Of a DNA stretch of 64,000 nt, positions 36,555 through 47,846 are shown in pieces. A program made the translations under genes and the position numbers. Source of the DNA: Halobacillus litoralis (lineage in GTDB: Bacteria; Bacillota; Bacilli; Bacillales; Halobacillaceae); NCBI RefSeq assembly GCF_020524085.2, contig NZ_CP129016.1:1792001-1856000 (forward strand). Reading direction: 5' to 3'. The notes beneath the pieces were generated by a model. It searched no databases and was not told the DNA's origin. It saw only the letters and a list, made by a program, of their open reading frames with translations. Position 1 is the first letter of the stretch, and the number at the start of each line of letters is the position of its first letter.

Positions 36555-37111
36555 CTTTGACACAGTCGGTTCTGCCTGCAGTAAAAAAAATCAAAGAATT
36601 TGAAGCCTTGTTAGAGAGTGAAACGGATTATATTATCCTCTTGGAGAGCCGGTTAGGTTTATTAAGGAAACTTGTCAAAATTGGACAAAAAGCTGGCAAA
36701 AAAGTTTTTGTCCATGTAGACTTGATTCAAGGTTTGAAAGCGGATGATTATGGTATGGAATACATAGGGCAGGAAGTGAAGCCGGATGGTGTCATTTCCA
36801 CGAGAGCTCATGTTATTCAACAAGCAAAAAAGTATCACCTTGTTTCTGTGCAGCGGTTGTTTTTAATCGACAGCCAGGCGATTGAACATAATGTGAAGAT
36901 CATTCGTAAAACGGAGCCGGACTTTGTTGAAGTTTTACCAGGGGTTTTACCGGGAATGATAAAAGAGATCAAGGAGCATATCGGCATTCCTGTCATTGCG
37001 GGAGGCTTGATTCGTTCTAAGGAAGAAGTGGATCAAGCGCTTGCCTCAGGTGCTTCTGCAGTCTCTACTTCACGTTCTGAATTATGGCGTTTTAACAGCG
37101 AGAATACATAA
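36551..37111 (+). CDS. glpP: Glycerol uptake operon antiterminator GlpP
   Basis: A glycerol-3-phosphate-binding regulator that binds the leader RNA of glpFK and glpD, prevents termination and stabilises the message. The 186-residue protein folds as a (beta/alpha) barrel-like protein. Typical blocks: LESRLGLLRKLVKIGQKAGKKVFVHVD (split across helices), VISTRAHVI, PDFVEVLPGVLPGMI, PVIAGGLI and GASAVSTS. Start ATG overlaps the yvoF stop. It lies immediately before glpF and two leader terminators of the expected kind are present (37138 and 39599). Confidence 0.95.
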   Translation: MTLTQSVLPAVKKIKEFEALLESETDYIILLESRLGLLRKLVKIGQKAGKKVFVHVDLIQGLKADDYGMEYIGQEVKPDGVISTRAHVIQQAKKYHLVSVQRLFLIDSQAIEHNVKIIRKTEPDFVEVLPGVLPGMIKEIKEHIGIPVIAGGLIRSKEEVDQALASGASAVSTSRSELWRFNSENT

Positions 37112-37137
37112 ACACCTTTCGTGAAGAGGCTGACGAT

Positions 37138-37178
37138 CCACACAATGATTAGATCATACTAATGTTGTGTGGTTTTTT
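37138..37178 (+). terminator. GlpP-type leader terminator before glpFK
   Basis: CCACACAATGATTAG and CTAATGTTGTGTGG pair into a long stem, followed by six T, 38 bases before glpF. Position between glpP and glpF, with glpP encoded next door, fits the GlpP antitermination target. The element GAAGAGGCTGACGATC just upstream is a candidate part of the GlpP-binding site (inference). Confidence 0.8.
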
Positions 37179-37215
37179 GTACGTCAATCGTGGTACACAG
37201 AAAGGAGATCACATC

Positions 37216-39531
<2,316 letters not shown>

Positions 39532-39535
39532 TTCC

Positions 39536-39563
39536 TTGAAAACATCTCCCTCTCTGATATAAT
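39536..39563 (+). promoter_or_regulatory. Sigma-A promoter of glpD
   Basis: TTGAAA, 16-base spacer, TATAAT, starting right after the glpK stop. The leader that follows carries TGAAAACGGTCGGA (39579-39592), a partial match to a CcpA cre site; that part is speculative. Confidence 0.8.
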
Positions 39564-39598
39564 AGTGTTACAAGTTAATGAAAACGGTCGGAGATACG

Positions 39599-39654
39599 GA
39601 GAGACCACGAAGCTTTATGCGATCCGCATAAGAGTTTTCGTGGTCTCTTTTTTT
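39599..39654 (+). terminator. GlpP-type leader terminator before glpD
   Basis: GAGACCACGAA and TTCGTGGTCTC form an 11-base perfect stem, extended inside by TTATGC/GCATAA, followed by seven T. It lies about 110 bases before glpD and after its promoter. Its position in the leader fits antitermination by GlpP as known for B. subtilis glpD. Confidence 0.88.
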
Positions 39655-39763
39655 ATGACATGAATGAGCACTCAATGAGTAATACGACACATATTCTTTG
39701 CCGGAAAAGGGAATACCCGTATCAGACCATGAATTAGAAGACAACGGAAGAAGGAGAGATAAC

Positions 39764-41431
39764 ATGCAAACATTTTCTAGTTACGAAAGACAAAATCAGT
39801 TCAACCGTTTAACTCAGGAAGAGTGGGATGTCCTCGTCATAGGCGGTGGAATCACAGGTTCTGGAATCGCTCTCGATGCCGCAAGCCGTGGCATGAAAAC
39901 AGCGGTTGTGGAAATGCAGGATTATGCAGCAGGTACGTCCAGTCGTTCCACAAAATTGGTGCACGGCGGATTGAGATATTTGAAACAGTTCGAAGTGAAA
40001 ATGGTCGCTGAAGTAGGGAAAGAACGAGAAATAGTTTATGAAAATGGTCCCCATGTAACGACACCGGAATGGATGATGCTCCCATTCCATGAGGGCGGAA
40101 ACTTCGGGCCGTTCTCTACAAATGTCGGTCTTCGTGTATATGACTACCTTGCAGGAGTAAAAAAAGCGGAGCGTCGAACGATGATGAGCGCAGAGGAAGC
40201 CTTAGAACGTGAACCACTAGTGAAAAAAGAAGGCTTGAAAGGCGCAGGGTATTATGTTGAATACAAAACAGATGATGCGCGTCTGACGCTTGAAGTAATG
40301 AAAAAAGCCGTAGAGTATGGTGCATGTTCAACCAACTACGCGAGGGTCGTGGACTTCATTTATGATGACAACGGATCCATGGTTGGCGCGAAAGTGGAAG
40401 ATACCGTTTCAGGGGAACAGTATCACGTCAAAGCGAAAAAAATCATCAACGCAGGTGGACCGTGGGTTGATGAATTGCGTGAGATCGACGGATCGAAAAA
40501 AGGAAAAACGCTGCAGTTGACGAAAGGCGTCCATCTCGTCTTCGATCAATCTGTCTTTCCTTTAAGACAAGCGATTTATTTCGACAGCCCGGACGGTCGC
40601 ATGATATTCGCTATCCCACGTGATGGCAAAACTTATGTGGGGACGACCGATACGACCTATGATCAGGAAATTGCTCATCCGACAATGACGGAAGACGATC
40701 GTGATTATATTCTGGACGCGATGAAAACGATGTTCCCAACGGTCGATGTCACCGCTGACGATGTAGAATCAAGTTGGGCAGGACTGCGTCCACTTATCCA
40801 TGAAGAAGGGAAAGATCCATCTGAGATTTCTCGTAAAGACGAAATCTTTGTTTCAGACTCTGGCCTGATTTCCATGGCTGGTGGAAAACTTACCGGGTAT
40901 CGAAAAATGGCACAAACGGCCATTGACCTCGTTCGTGATCAGTTGATGGAAGAGTATGGCATTCGTTATTCTGACTCCGAAACGAAAAACATGCCAATCT
41001 CTGGTGGCGATGTTGGAGGTTCCAAAGGCTTCAAGAAATATAAAGAAGAGCGGATTCAAATTGGCGAATCTCTAGGAGTAACGAAAGAAGATGCCGACAA
41101 ATTGATTCAGCTGTATGGTTCAAATGTCGACAAAGTCTTCAACAACTTCAAGGATCGTAAAGAAGAAGCCGTGCAAGAAGGGGTGGACCCAGTCGTCTTT
41201 GCTCAACTCGTATATGCGTTGGAAGAAGAAATGACGTACAAACCTGTTGATTTCTTTGTACGACGAACCGCCGCTCTATTCTTCAACATTCAGTGGGTAC
41301 GGGATCATAAAACATCCGTCATCAATTATATGGCGAAAGCCCTGAATTATAGTGAGCAGCAAAAACAAGAGTACACGGAACAGCTTGATCAACTTTTAGA
41401 AGAAGCTGTCACACCAATTGAATACGTATAA
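39764..41431 (+). CDS. glpD: Glycerol-3-phosphate dehydrogenase (aerobic, FAD)
   Basis: A membrane-associated FAD enzyme that oxidises glycerol-3-phosphate to dihydroxyacetone phosphate and feeds electrons to menaquinone. The 555-residue protein begins MQTFSSYERQNQF (ATG 39764, AAGGAGAG upstream). It has the FAD-binding VIGGGITGSGIALDAASRG (about 25-43), STKLVHGGLRYL, and the C-terminal DAO_C-like domain (about 420-540). The more upstream frame opening at 39698 lies in the leader and is rejected. Regulated by promoter plus leader terminator. Confidence 0.96.
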   Translation: MQTFSSYERQNQFNRLTQEEWDVLVIGGGITGSGIALDAASRGMKTAVVEMQDYAAGTSSRSTKLVHGGLRYLKQFEVKMVAEVGKEREIVYENGPHVTTPEWMMLPFHEGGNFGPFSTNVGLRVYDYLAGVKKAERRTMMSAEEALEREPLVKKEGLKGAGYYVEYKTDDARLTLEVMKKAVEYGACSTNYARVVDFIYDDNGSMVGAKVEDTVSGEQYHVKAKKIINAGGPWVDELREIDGSKKGKTLQLTKGVHLVFDQSVFPLRQAIYFDSPDGRMIFAIPRDGKTYVGTTDTTYDQEIAHPTMTEDDRDYILDAMKTMFPTVDVTADDVESSWAGLRPLIHEEGKDPSEISRKDEIFVSDSGLISMAGGKLTGYRKMAQTAIDLVRDQLMEEYGIRYSDSETKNMPISGGDVGGSKGFKKYKEERIQIGESLGVTKEDADKLIQLYGSNVDKVFNNFKDRKEEAVQEGVDPVVFAQLVYALEEEMTYKPVDFFVRRTAALFFNIQWVRDHKTSVINYMAKALNYSEQQKQEYTEQLDQLLEEAVTPIEYV

Positions 41432-41434
41432 ATC

Positions 41435-41468
41435 AAAAAGACTTCCCCTCATCTGGGAAGTCTTTTTT
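41435..41468 (+). terminator. Terminator of glpD
   Basis: AAAAAGACTTCCC and GGGAAGTCTTTTT around CTCATCT. Confidence 0.93.
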
Positions 41469-41538
41469 TACATATTCTTGTAACTTTTCTCCTTATCGTT
41501 CGTATTTATATCAAAGCTTTTTTTGAGGAGGATATAAG

Positions 41539-42357
41539 GTGTCGCTTGTTCAGAGTATGATTTATCAAGATGCTAGAAGACAATTATGGACCGGAGCTCT
41601 TCTTTCATTTATTTCCATAATATTCATTATCGGGATGTTTAGCTTTAATCCCAGCAGTTTTATTATTTCTCTCATGTACGCAGTGATTTTTTCCATTACG
41701 GGAACTGGGCTTCTAAAAACAGGGTATACGGACCTTCAAAAATCAAAAAACGTTTTGAGTTTTAAACAGGACCTCACCCAATACTCAATAGAAAGAGTGC
41801 CGGCGCGGATGTATATGGGACAAAAAGCTCTTAAATCCTTCCAAGCAGGAATTTATGATATGGACGGAGAGAGTTATGGAGAAATTCAAGAAAACCTTCA
41901 ATGGAAACATAAAGCGTTAGTCATGGTCACAACCTTGTTCTCCTATGACCAGTTCAGACCGGCGGTATATACAGTTAAAAACCAGAACGGGCAAGCGCTC
42001 TATCACATGGAAAAAAAGGGTGGATTCACATGGCGGGGATATATCCAACATACAGAAGGTGCTTATGTGGCATACACAAAGCAGACAAAAAATAAAGCGA
42101 AAGGGCAGCGTATCACGCATTATATAGAAGCGGATCAGTGTCGCTGGAGTGCAGAAGGTGACCCCTTCATCGGGCATTACAAAATCAAGGACAATGATGA
42201 GAAGGTATGGGCCGTCATAAAAAGAGGAGCCATTCCTCTTGAAGCGCCCGATCGATTTGATCAAATGCCTGGCTATTTGGTGGAATGGAAGATCCGCGAC
42301 AACATCCCCGCCTCCCTCCTGGCGTTCCTATTCCTCCTGCAGACCAAAGAAAGATAA
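41539..42357 (+). CDS. Membrane-anchored protein, possibly tubby/LURP-like fold
   Basis: A 272-residue protein starting at GTG (41539, GAGGAGG upstream). Two hydrophobic segments come first (about 18-36 and 40-60), followed by a soluble beta-rich domain of about 190 residues with many aromatic-turn motifs (AGIYDMDGESYGEI, YTVKNQNGQALYHMEKKGG, DNDEKVWAVIKRG). This strand pattern resembles tubby C-terminal/LURP-one-like domains, but I cannot confirm it. Cysteine is nearly absent. It is a single-gene unit with no clear terminator, followed by an intergenic hairpin element. Confidence 0.65.
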   Translation: MSLVQSMIYQDARRQLWTGALLSFISIIFIIGMFSFNPSSFIISLMYAVIFSITGTGLLKTGYTDLQKSKNVLSFKQDLTQYSIERVPARMYMGQKALKSFQAGIYDMDGESYGEIQENLQWKHKALVMVTTLFSYDQFRPAVYTVKNQNGQALYHMEKKGGFTWRGYIQHTEGAYVAYTKQTKNKAKGQRITHYIEADQCRWSAEGDPFIGHYKIKDNDEKVWAVIKRGAIPLEAPDRFDQMPGYLVEWKIRDNIPASLLAFLFLLQTKER

Positions 42358-42371
42358 TTTGTGCAAGACAC

Positions 42372-42673
42372 GATTTCGATATGTTTTGTGGTTCGTTTGC
42401 TTTGCTGATAGTCAGGGGTGGCTGGGAAGCAGCTCGTCTAGCTTTATAACCCAGACACTACCGTTATTCGCAGAATAGCAAAGGAATGAAAGGCCCATTT
42501 CTTTGGTGTGCTTATGCCAGTCGTGTCTACCAGGGCGGTCTAAGGGGATGATGAAGAGCTTCCTCACGCTAGAGCTTTTGGTAGCTGTTCCAGACAATCC
42601 ATTCCACGCGGGAGTATCGTAGCTCCCCGACCGTCCCCATCGACCTCACAAAATGTCTCGAATCGGAGTCTTC
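42372..42673 (+). repeat. Dispersed hairpin element, copy 2, with a long loop insert
   Basis: The left part (42372-42435) has ATTTCGATATG, GGTTCGTTTGCT and AGTCAGGGGTGGCTGGGAAG. The right part (42604-42673) has GGGAGTATCGTAGCTCCCC, GACCGTCCCCATC and CAAAATGTCTCGAATCGGAG. The two halves are inverted-complementary (TTTCGATATGTTTTG against CAAAATGTCTCGAA; GGGTGGCTGGGAAGC against GAGCTCCCC-type arm). About 165 bases separate them, where the other copies have only a short loop. The insert has a stop-free bottom-strand frame but no credible gene. This fills the 460-base gap after the tubby-like gene together with a terminator and the merR promoter. Confidence 0.7.
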
Positions 42674-42694
42674 CATAAATGGAGATATACATGA

Positions 42695-42724
42695 AGGACC
42701 TTATCAAGTAAGGGTCTTTTTTTG
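42695..42724 (+). terminator. Terminator ahead of the merR promoter
   Basis: GGACCTT and AAGGGTC around ATCAAGT with a seven-T run. It may end transcription from the tubby-like gene through the hairpin element. Confidence 0.7.
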
Positions 42725-42749
42725 TATGGGAATTACATATTTTTTACAG

Positions 42750-42780
42750 TTGAACTTTACGTTAACGTTAATGGTATAGT
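42750..42780 (+). promoter_or_regulatory. MerR-type promoter and palindromic operator
   Basis: TTGAAC and TATAGT are separated by 19 bases, the lengthened spacer typical of MerR-activated promoters. The spacer is filled by TTTACGTTAACGTTAA (42756-42771), whose core ACGTTAACGT is a perfect dyad and resembles the known LiuR-type operators of acyl-CoA catabolism regulators. It lies 38 bases before the merR-family gene, so autoregulation of the operon is likely. Confidence 0.87.
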
Positions 42781-42818
42781 TGAATTGTTAGAATTTTCAT
42801 TCAGTTAGAGGGGATCGA

Positions 42819-43211
42819 ATGACAGGACATTTATCTATACAACAAGTGGCCGAAAAATTTGATGTCACCCAGCGGACCATCCGATACTATGAAGAATTGG
42901 GACTGATCAGACCTTCCCGTAACTCGGGCGGGCACCGCTCTTTTTCTCCGAAGGATCTGACACGTCTCGGGCTTGTTTTTCGTGGGAAAAAGTATGGTTT
43001 CCAGCTTAATGAAATCAAAGAAATGATCCATCTTTTCGACCAGGACCCCTCAGGCGTCCGTCAGCTTGAACGGACGCTTGCCTATGGCAGAGGAAAAATG
43101 CAGGAGGTGGACGACCGGATCCGGGAATTGGAACAGTTAAGAGCGGAAATGGGTCAGTGGCTCGACAAATTCGAGGAAGAATTAAAGGAACGGAGAGGAG
43201 ATCCTATATGA
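42819..43211 (+). CDS. MerR-family regulator of an acyl-CoA operon (LiuR-like)
   Basis: A 130-residue MerR-type regulator. The N-terminal winged helix-turn-helix has IQQVAEKFDVTQRTIRYYEELGLI (split by the turn) and RSFSPKDLTRLGLV. A dimerisation coiled coil (about 85-125) closes the protein. No Cys is present, which argues against metal or thiol sensing. LiuR-type members control branched-chain or fatty acyl-CoA degradation. The next two genes (acyl-CoA ligase, acyl-CoA dehydrogenase) and the ACGTTAACGT dyad in its promoter fit that. Coupled to the ligase by an ATGA overlap. Confidence 0.85.
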   Translation: MTGHLSIQQVAEKFDVTQRTIRYYEELGLIRPSRNSGGHRSFSPKDLTRLGLVFRGKKYGFQLNEIKEMIHLFDQDPSGVRQLERTLAYGRGKMQEVDDRIRELEQLRAEMGQWLDKFEEELKERRGDPI

Positions 43212-44725
43212 ATCTTTCTGAATTATTAGCTTATCAGTCTCGTAAATATCCGGGAAAAGAAGGGATTGTTACACCTGAAGAACGGCTGACTTATCAGGAG
43301 TGGAACAGTCAGGTGAATCAGCTTGCCAGAGGTTTGATGAGGTTGGGGATTCAGGCTGGAGATAAGGTGATCATCCATATGCCGAACACAAAAGAGTTCG
43401 TCATCAGTTACTTTGCCATTCACAGGCTGGGTGCCATCGTTGTTCCAATTAATGCCCGACTAGTATTGAATGAAATTACTTATATATATGATCACAGTGA
43501 TGCTGTTGCTTTGCTCACCCATGATTTGCTCATCGATCAGGTGAAAGGGCTTGCCGATGAAAGGGTGGGTACATTTATAAAAACCGGGGATGTCGACGGA
43601 GCCTGGCACTCGTTTTCAGATATCCTCTCCAAAGAAGAACCGCTTGAAATGATCAACGATGCGCATGAAGATGAAGAAGCTTCGATTTTATATACATCAG
43701 GGACCACCGGGCAGCCAAAAGGCGTTGTCTTTACTCACAAAAACATTTTGACGGTCTCTTCGATGATGGCTGTGGAACTGGAAATGAAACCATCCAGCCG
43801 TATGCTTCATATGATGCCATTCAGTCATTCCGCACCATTACATCTCTTTTTAGCAGGGGGCACGTTCGTCGGTGCTACCCACATCATTGCTCCTACTTTC
43901 ACTCCCGATTTATTATTAGAACTTGCTTCGACCGAACGGGCGTCACACTTTTTCGGAGCACCTGTCGCTTATTTAATGACCGCTAAACATCCAAAAGTGA
44001 AGGAAACGGATTTGAGCTGGGTGAAATATTGGACCTACGGAGGGGCACCTCTGTCTAAGAAGGAAGTCCAGTTTGTGCGAGAGCAGTTTGAAACGGACAG
44101 CCTCTGCTGTTTATATGGTCTGACGGAAGCAGGACCAAGCGGGACATTGCTGCTTCCACAGGAGCATGATGAAAAAGCTGGCAGTGTAGGAAAGCGGGCA
44201 GCGCTTCATTGTGAAGTGTGTCTTGTTGATGAAAATGGACAAGAGGTAGGGAGCGGGAAAGTGGGTGAAATCGCTCTTAAAGGTGAAGGGATTATGAAAG
44301 GTTACTATAAAGATGAAGAAAAAACCGCAGCCACCTTCCGTGATGGATGGCTGCTTACTGGAGATATGGGTGAGAAGGATGAAGACGGCTACTTGTGGGT
44401 CATAGACCGGAAAAAGGATATGATCATATCAGGTGGTGTCAACATTTATCCTCGTGAAGTAGAAGAACTTTTGCTCCAGCACCCACATATTGAAGATGTG
44501 GCTGTCGTAGGCGTTCCGCATCCGGATTGGGGCGAAACCGTCAAAGCACATATCGTTCAAACCGGGCAAATGAAAGAGGTGGAAAACGAATGCCGCCGCT
44601 TTTTGCAGGAGCACCTGGCGGATTATAAGATCCCGAAGCTCTATGAGGAAATGGAAGAGCTCCCAAGGAACGCGACGGGGAAATTGCTGAAGCATCGTTT
44701 GCGTGAACAGGCGCGTCAAGTTTAG
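43208..44725 (+). CDS. Class I adenylate-forming acyl-CoA ligase
   Basis: An AMP-binding (ANL) enzyme that activates a carboxylic acid, probably a fatty or branched acid, to its CoA thioester. The 505-residue protein starts MNLSELLAYQSRKYPGK (ATG 43208 with GGAGAGGAG upstream). It has the P-loop-like YTSGTTGQPKGVV (about 161-173), YGLTEAGPSG, TGDMGEKDEDGY and the late catalytic Lys region LPRNATGKLLKH. No signal or membrane segment. Substrate cannot be told from sequence; context suggests import of an exogenous acid into beta-oxidation. Confidence 0.92.
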   Translation: MNLSELLAYQSRKYPGKEGIVTPEERLTYQEWNSQVNQLARGLMRLGIQAGDKVIIHMPNTKEFVISYFAIHRLGAIVVPINARLVLNEITYIYDHSDAVALLTHDLLIDQVKGLADERVGTFIKTGDVDGAWHSFSDILSKEEPLEMINDAHEDEEASILYTSGTTGQPKGVVFTHKNILTVSSMMAVELEMKPSSRMLHMMPFSHSAPLHLFLAGGTFVGATHIIAPTFTPDLLLELASTERASHFFGAPVAYLMTAKHPKVKETDLSWVKYWTYGGAPLSKKEVQFVREQFETDSLCCLYGLTEAGPSGTLLLPQEHDEKAGSVGKRAALHCEVCLVDENGQEVGSGKVGEIALKGEGIMKGYYKDEEKTAATFRDGWLLTGDMGEKDEDGYLWVIDRKKDMIISGGVNIYPREVEELLLQHPHIEDVAVVGVPHPDWGETVKAHIVQTGQMKEVENECRRFLQEHLADYKIPKLYEEMEELPRNATGKLLKHRLREQARQV

Positions 44726-44736
44726 GGGGGAGTAAA

Positions 44737-46398
44737 ATGAACTTTTACGAAAGAGATGAGAATCTCCAGGATCTTCTGAAGGAAGCGTGGGACGATTCTT
44801 TTTCCCAATGGGCAAATGATCGGCTCCTATTCTTCGGTGAGAAGTGTGCTAAGGAGATCGATGAACGGGCGGCTCACACCGATCGTGAGGGTCAACCAAA
44901 GTTGATCAAATACGACAAGATGGGCAACGACATATCAGAGGTATGGTTAAACGAAGGGTACAAAAAAACAATAGAAGAAACGTATGGCGAAGGAATCGTC
45001 GGTTATCTTCATAAAGACATCCCTGAGCTTGGACAAAAAGGCGACTACTTGTATTCGTTCGCTCAAGGTTATCTGCTCTCCCAGGCAGAGCCTGGTTTTT
45101 ACTGCCCGGTGACGTTAACGATGGCCACTGCCTATTTGATCGACCATTATGCAGATGAACCATTGAAAGAAAAATATTTGCCACATGTGTTGTCGACGGG
45201 AGATGTGGAACTGTATGAAGGCGCGACTTTTCTAACGGAGCGCCAAGGCGGTTCAGATGTGGGCGCCAATGAAGTGAAAGCCATTAAAGAAGGCGAGCAT
45301 TACAGAATTCATGGTGAAAAGTATTTTGCCAGTAATGCCGGCGCTTGTGGCGTGGCGATGGTTCTGGCCCGTACAGAAGGCGCACCATCAGGGACGAGAG
45401 GTCTCAGCTTGTTTCTCATTCCCTGGAGAAACGAGGAAGGATCCTTGAATGGTATTCAAATCCGCCGACTGAAAGATAAACTGGGCGTTCGTGCTGTTCC
45501 ATCCGCTGAGGTCGAATTTACCGGAGCAAAAGCATATATGGTTGGAGAAGCGGAACGGGGATTCTATTATATGATGGAAGCCTTGAACCTTTCCCGTGTT
45601 TGTAATGCGGTCGCTTCTATTGGAATTATGCGTCGTTCTTTAACAGAAGCCCAGGATTATGCTAAAAAAAGAAATGCGTTCGGCCACTCGTTGATCGAAT
45701 ATCCGATGGTGAAAGATACGCTCGTTTCCATGACAGTGAAGCAGGAAGTGGAAACGAGAGCAGTTTTTGACTTGATCCAAGCGTTTGAAAAAGTCGCTCG
45801 TAAGCCAGAAGAAACGAGGATAGAAGAACATATCCTGAACCGCCTCCGGATTGCGATTATGAAAAAGGAAACAGCCGAACAGGCCGTCGATTTCACACAT
45901 GAAGCGATTGAAATGCATGGGGGAAATGGTTACATCGAAGACTTCATTACCCCACGTCTCTTGCGTGATGCTCAAGTGTTGACGGTATGGGAAGGGACAG
46001 CAAACATTCTCGGCCTTGAAGTCTTGAAACTTTTCAATAAATATCAAGGCCATGAGTTGTTTGTCCAACATATTCTAGAGCGTTTGGACAAAGCTAAGAA
46101 TAAAGGGAAAGAGTTCATACTCGTGAAAGAGGCGATCCAGAATTTCGTTCCGTATGTAGACGAAGTATTAAAACAGCCGGCTGATGTACAAACCTATTAC
46201 AGCAAATCTATGGCTGAAAAAATGGCCGTGCTTTATGAAGCCGTCATTGCTCTTGAGATGATGGAAAAAGGGGCAAGGTTTGAAAAGGTTGGCAAACTGT
46301 TCATCTATCAACAGATGCAAACAGAGGCACCGAGTGCAGAACCACTGGCTCTTCGTTACGCTGATGAAATCCTTCACTTGAATAAAGCGTTAACCTGA
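44737..46398 (+). CDS. Acyl-CoA dehydrogenase, AidB-like
   Basis: A flavin-dependent acyl-CoA dehydrogenase of 553 residues, longer than classical members (about 380). It has the extra N- and C-terminal parts seen in the AidB/long ACAD group. Motifs: FLTERQGGSDVGANEV (FAD/substrate loop), GEKYFASNAGACGVAMV, LNLSRVCNAVASIGI, and the end block IEMHGGNGYIEDF with VWEGTANI. It starts 11 bases after the ligase with GGGGGGAG. It forms the third gene of the MerR-controlled operon and a terminator follows. Whether it oxidises a physiological acyl-CoA or acts in alkylation protection like AidB is open. Confidence 0.9.
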   Translation: MNFYERDENLQDLLKEAWDDSFSQWANDRLLFFGEKCAKEIDERAAHTDREGQPKLIKYDKMGNDISEVWLNEGYKKTIEETYGEGIVGYLHKDIPELGQKGDYLYSFAQGYLLSQAEPGFYCPVTLTMATAYLIDHYADEPLKEKYLPHVLSTGDVELYEGATFLTERQGGSDVGANEVKAIKEGEHYRIHGEKYFASNAGACGVAMVLARTEGAPSGTRGLSLFLIPWRNEEGSLNGIQIRRLKDKLGVRAVPSAEVEFTGAKAYMVGEAERGFYYMMEALNLSRVCNAVASIGIMRRSLTEAQDYAKKRNAFGHSLIEYPMVKDTLVSMTVKQEVETRAVFDLIQAFEKVARKPEETRIEEHILNRLRIAIMKKETAEQAVDFTHEAIEMHGGNGYIEDFITPRLLRDAQVLTVWEGTANILGLEVLKLFNKYQGHELFVQHILERLDKAKNKGKEFILVKEAIQNFVPYVDEVLKQPADVQTYYSKSMAEKMAVLYEAVIALEMMEKGARFEKVGKLFIYQQMQTEAPSAEPLALRYADEILHLNKALT

Positions 46399-46401
46399 CT
46401 A

Positions 46402-46434
46402 AACGGGCGCACATTTGTGCGTCTGTTTTTTTAT
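46402..46434 (+). terminator. Terminator of the acyl-CoA operon
   Basis: AACGGGCGCACA and TGTGCGTCTGTT form an imperfect stem with TT loop, followed by T residues. Confidence 0.85.
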
Positions 46435-46593
46435 GGTAGCTGTAAAGGTTAGTGTCCTCGACCGGCAGTTTAACACTTTCTAAAACTCCTTCAATGTCCC
46501 CCGTCTAAAAAACACATCTTCACCTCCGAGTCCGTATTTATGAAACGGTTTCTGCTATGATAAGAAGGGGAACAATGCTAATGAGTTTCTTCA

Positions 46594-46622
46594 TTGACGC
46601 TCTATCTTTATCATGTTAGCAT
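46594..46622 (+). promoter_or_regulatory. Probable promoter of the his operon
   Basis: TTGACG, 17-base spacer, TAGCAT, 40 bases before hisZ. A second candidate extended -10 (TGC then TATGAT, 46553-46561) lies further upstream. I looked for a T-box in this gap and saw no specifier stem or terminator/antiterminator pair. Confidence 0.6.
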
Positions 46623-46661
46623 ATTAGCAAGCTAAAGGATTTGAGGAAAGGATGAATTCCA

Positions 46662-47846
46662 TTGGTTAAACGCCTGATGTTTGAAAAACCACTGGGAATG
46701 CGGGACACGCTTCCCTTTTTTTATAATCAAAAATCAAAAGCACGGCAGCAATTATCGAATGCGATTCTTTCGTTCGGATATTCGTTCATGGATACGCCGA
46801 TCATGGAATATCACGAAACGGTAGGAAAAGTAAGTGCGACCCTTGATCAGCAATTGTTCAAGCTTTTGGACCAGCAAGGGCACACACTTGTATTAAGACC
46901 GGACATGACCGCACCGATCGCCAGGGTGGCTGCTTCTCAGTTGAAAGACGCTGAGTTCCCGCTTCGACTCGCTTATGAAGGTCCAGTATTCCGTGCCCAA
47001 CAGACCGAAGGAGGGAAGCCGGCTCAGTTTGAACAGGTCGGAACGGAATTGATTGGTGACCATTCCTCTTATGGAGATGCGGAAGTCATCGCTCTGCTCG
47101 TCGAATCTTTGAAACAGACCGGACTCGATGATTTTGTCATTACGGTTGGTCATATTGGCTATGTAAAAGCTTTTTTCACAGATTTGCTCGGTGACGATGA
47201 GGATACGATTGAATACCTTCTAAATTACTTATATCGCAAAAATTACGTTGGTTACAGGGAAGCAGTGAAAGAGCTCTCTGTTCCAAAGGATAAGAAAGAT
47301 GCTCTCCTTCAGCTGCTCGCACTGAAAGGCGGCGAAGAAATCTTCGAAAGCAGCCGTTCGCTTGCGCGGAATCAAGCATGCATGCAGGCTGTGAATGAAT
47401 TGAAGCAATTGTATCGTCTGCTGCAACAGTATGAGGTCGAAAAGTATATTCACTTTGATTTGAACTTGATCAGCCACATGGACTATTATACCGGGATTTT
47501 GTTCGAAGGTTATGCTCCGAATCTTGGGGCACTGCTTTGTAACGGAGGGCGCTATGATACGTTGCTGCCTTCTTTCCAACTCAGTGCATCAGCCACTGGT
47601 TTTGCTGTCCACCTTGAACGTCTGGTAGAAGCATTGAATGAACAGGAATCGGATGATGGGCGCATCGGTGTGATCGTCGACGATGATAGTTACGGAAAGG
47701 GATTGAAAGAAGCGAAACGCTACCGTGAGGATGGGCAGGCGGTTCTTTTACAACACGTGGACCAAATCCCGGACTTGCAGGCATTCAAAGCAGAATTATC
47801 AGAAACGATTGATTTGACAAAAGGCGGAGGTGAGCGTGATGAGTAA
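46662..47846 (+). CDS. hisZ: ATP phosphoribosyltransferase regulatory subunit
   Basis: A histidyl-tRNA-synthetase-like protein without synthetase activity that pairs with short-form HisG for catalysis and feedback by histidine. The 394-residue protein starts at TTG (46662), 10 bases after GAGGAAAGGA. An ATG at 46677 is too far from any ribosome-binding site. Blocks: [33 protein letters not shown] and the class II core [11 protein letters not shown]. The C-terminus is reduced compared with true HisS. It is the first gene of the complete his operon and overlaps hisG by 8 bases. Confidence 0.94.
   Translation: MVKRLMFEKPLGMRDTLPFFYNQKSKARQQLSNAILSFGYSFMDTPIMEYHETVGKVSATLDQQLFKLLDQQGHTLVLRPDMTAPIARVAASQLKDAEFPLRLAYEGPVFRAQQTEGGKPAQFEQVGTELIGDHSSYGDAEVIALLVESLKQTGLDDFVITVGHIGYVKAFFTDLLGDDEDTIEYLLNYLYRKNYVGYREAVKELSVPKDKKDALLQLLALKGGEEIFESSRSLARNQACMQAVNELKQLYRLLQQYEVEKYIHFDLNLISHMDYYTGILFEGYAPNLGALLCNGGRYDTLLPSFQLSASATGFAVHLERLVEALNEQESDDGRIGVIVDDDSYGKGLKEAKRYREDGQAVLLQHVDQIPDLQAFKAELSETIDLTKGGGERDE

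Noticed and set aside
42412..42597. Bottom-strand 61-codon frame in the loop insert of hairpin element copy 2
   Set aside because: Starts at TTG with no ribosome-binding site and ends in the hairpin arm; kept only as an observation on the insert.
46435..46661. Possible T-box leader before the his operon
   Set aside because: No T-box sequence, specifier loop or terminator/antiterminator alternative could be drawn; only promoter-like elements were found.
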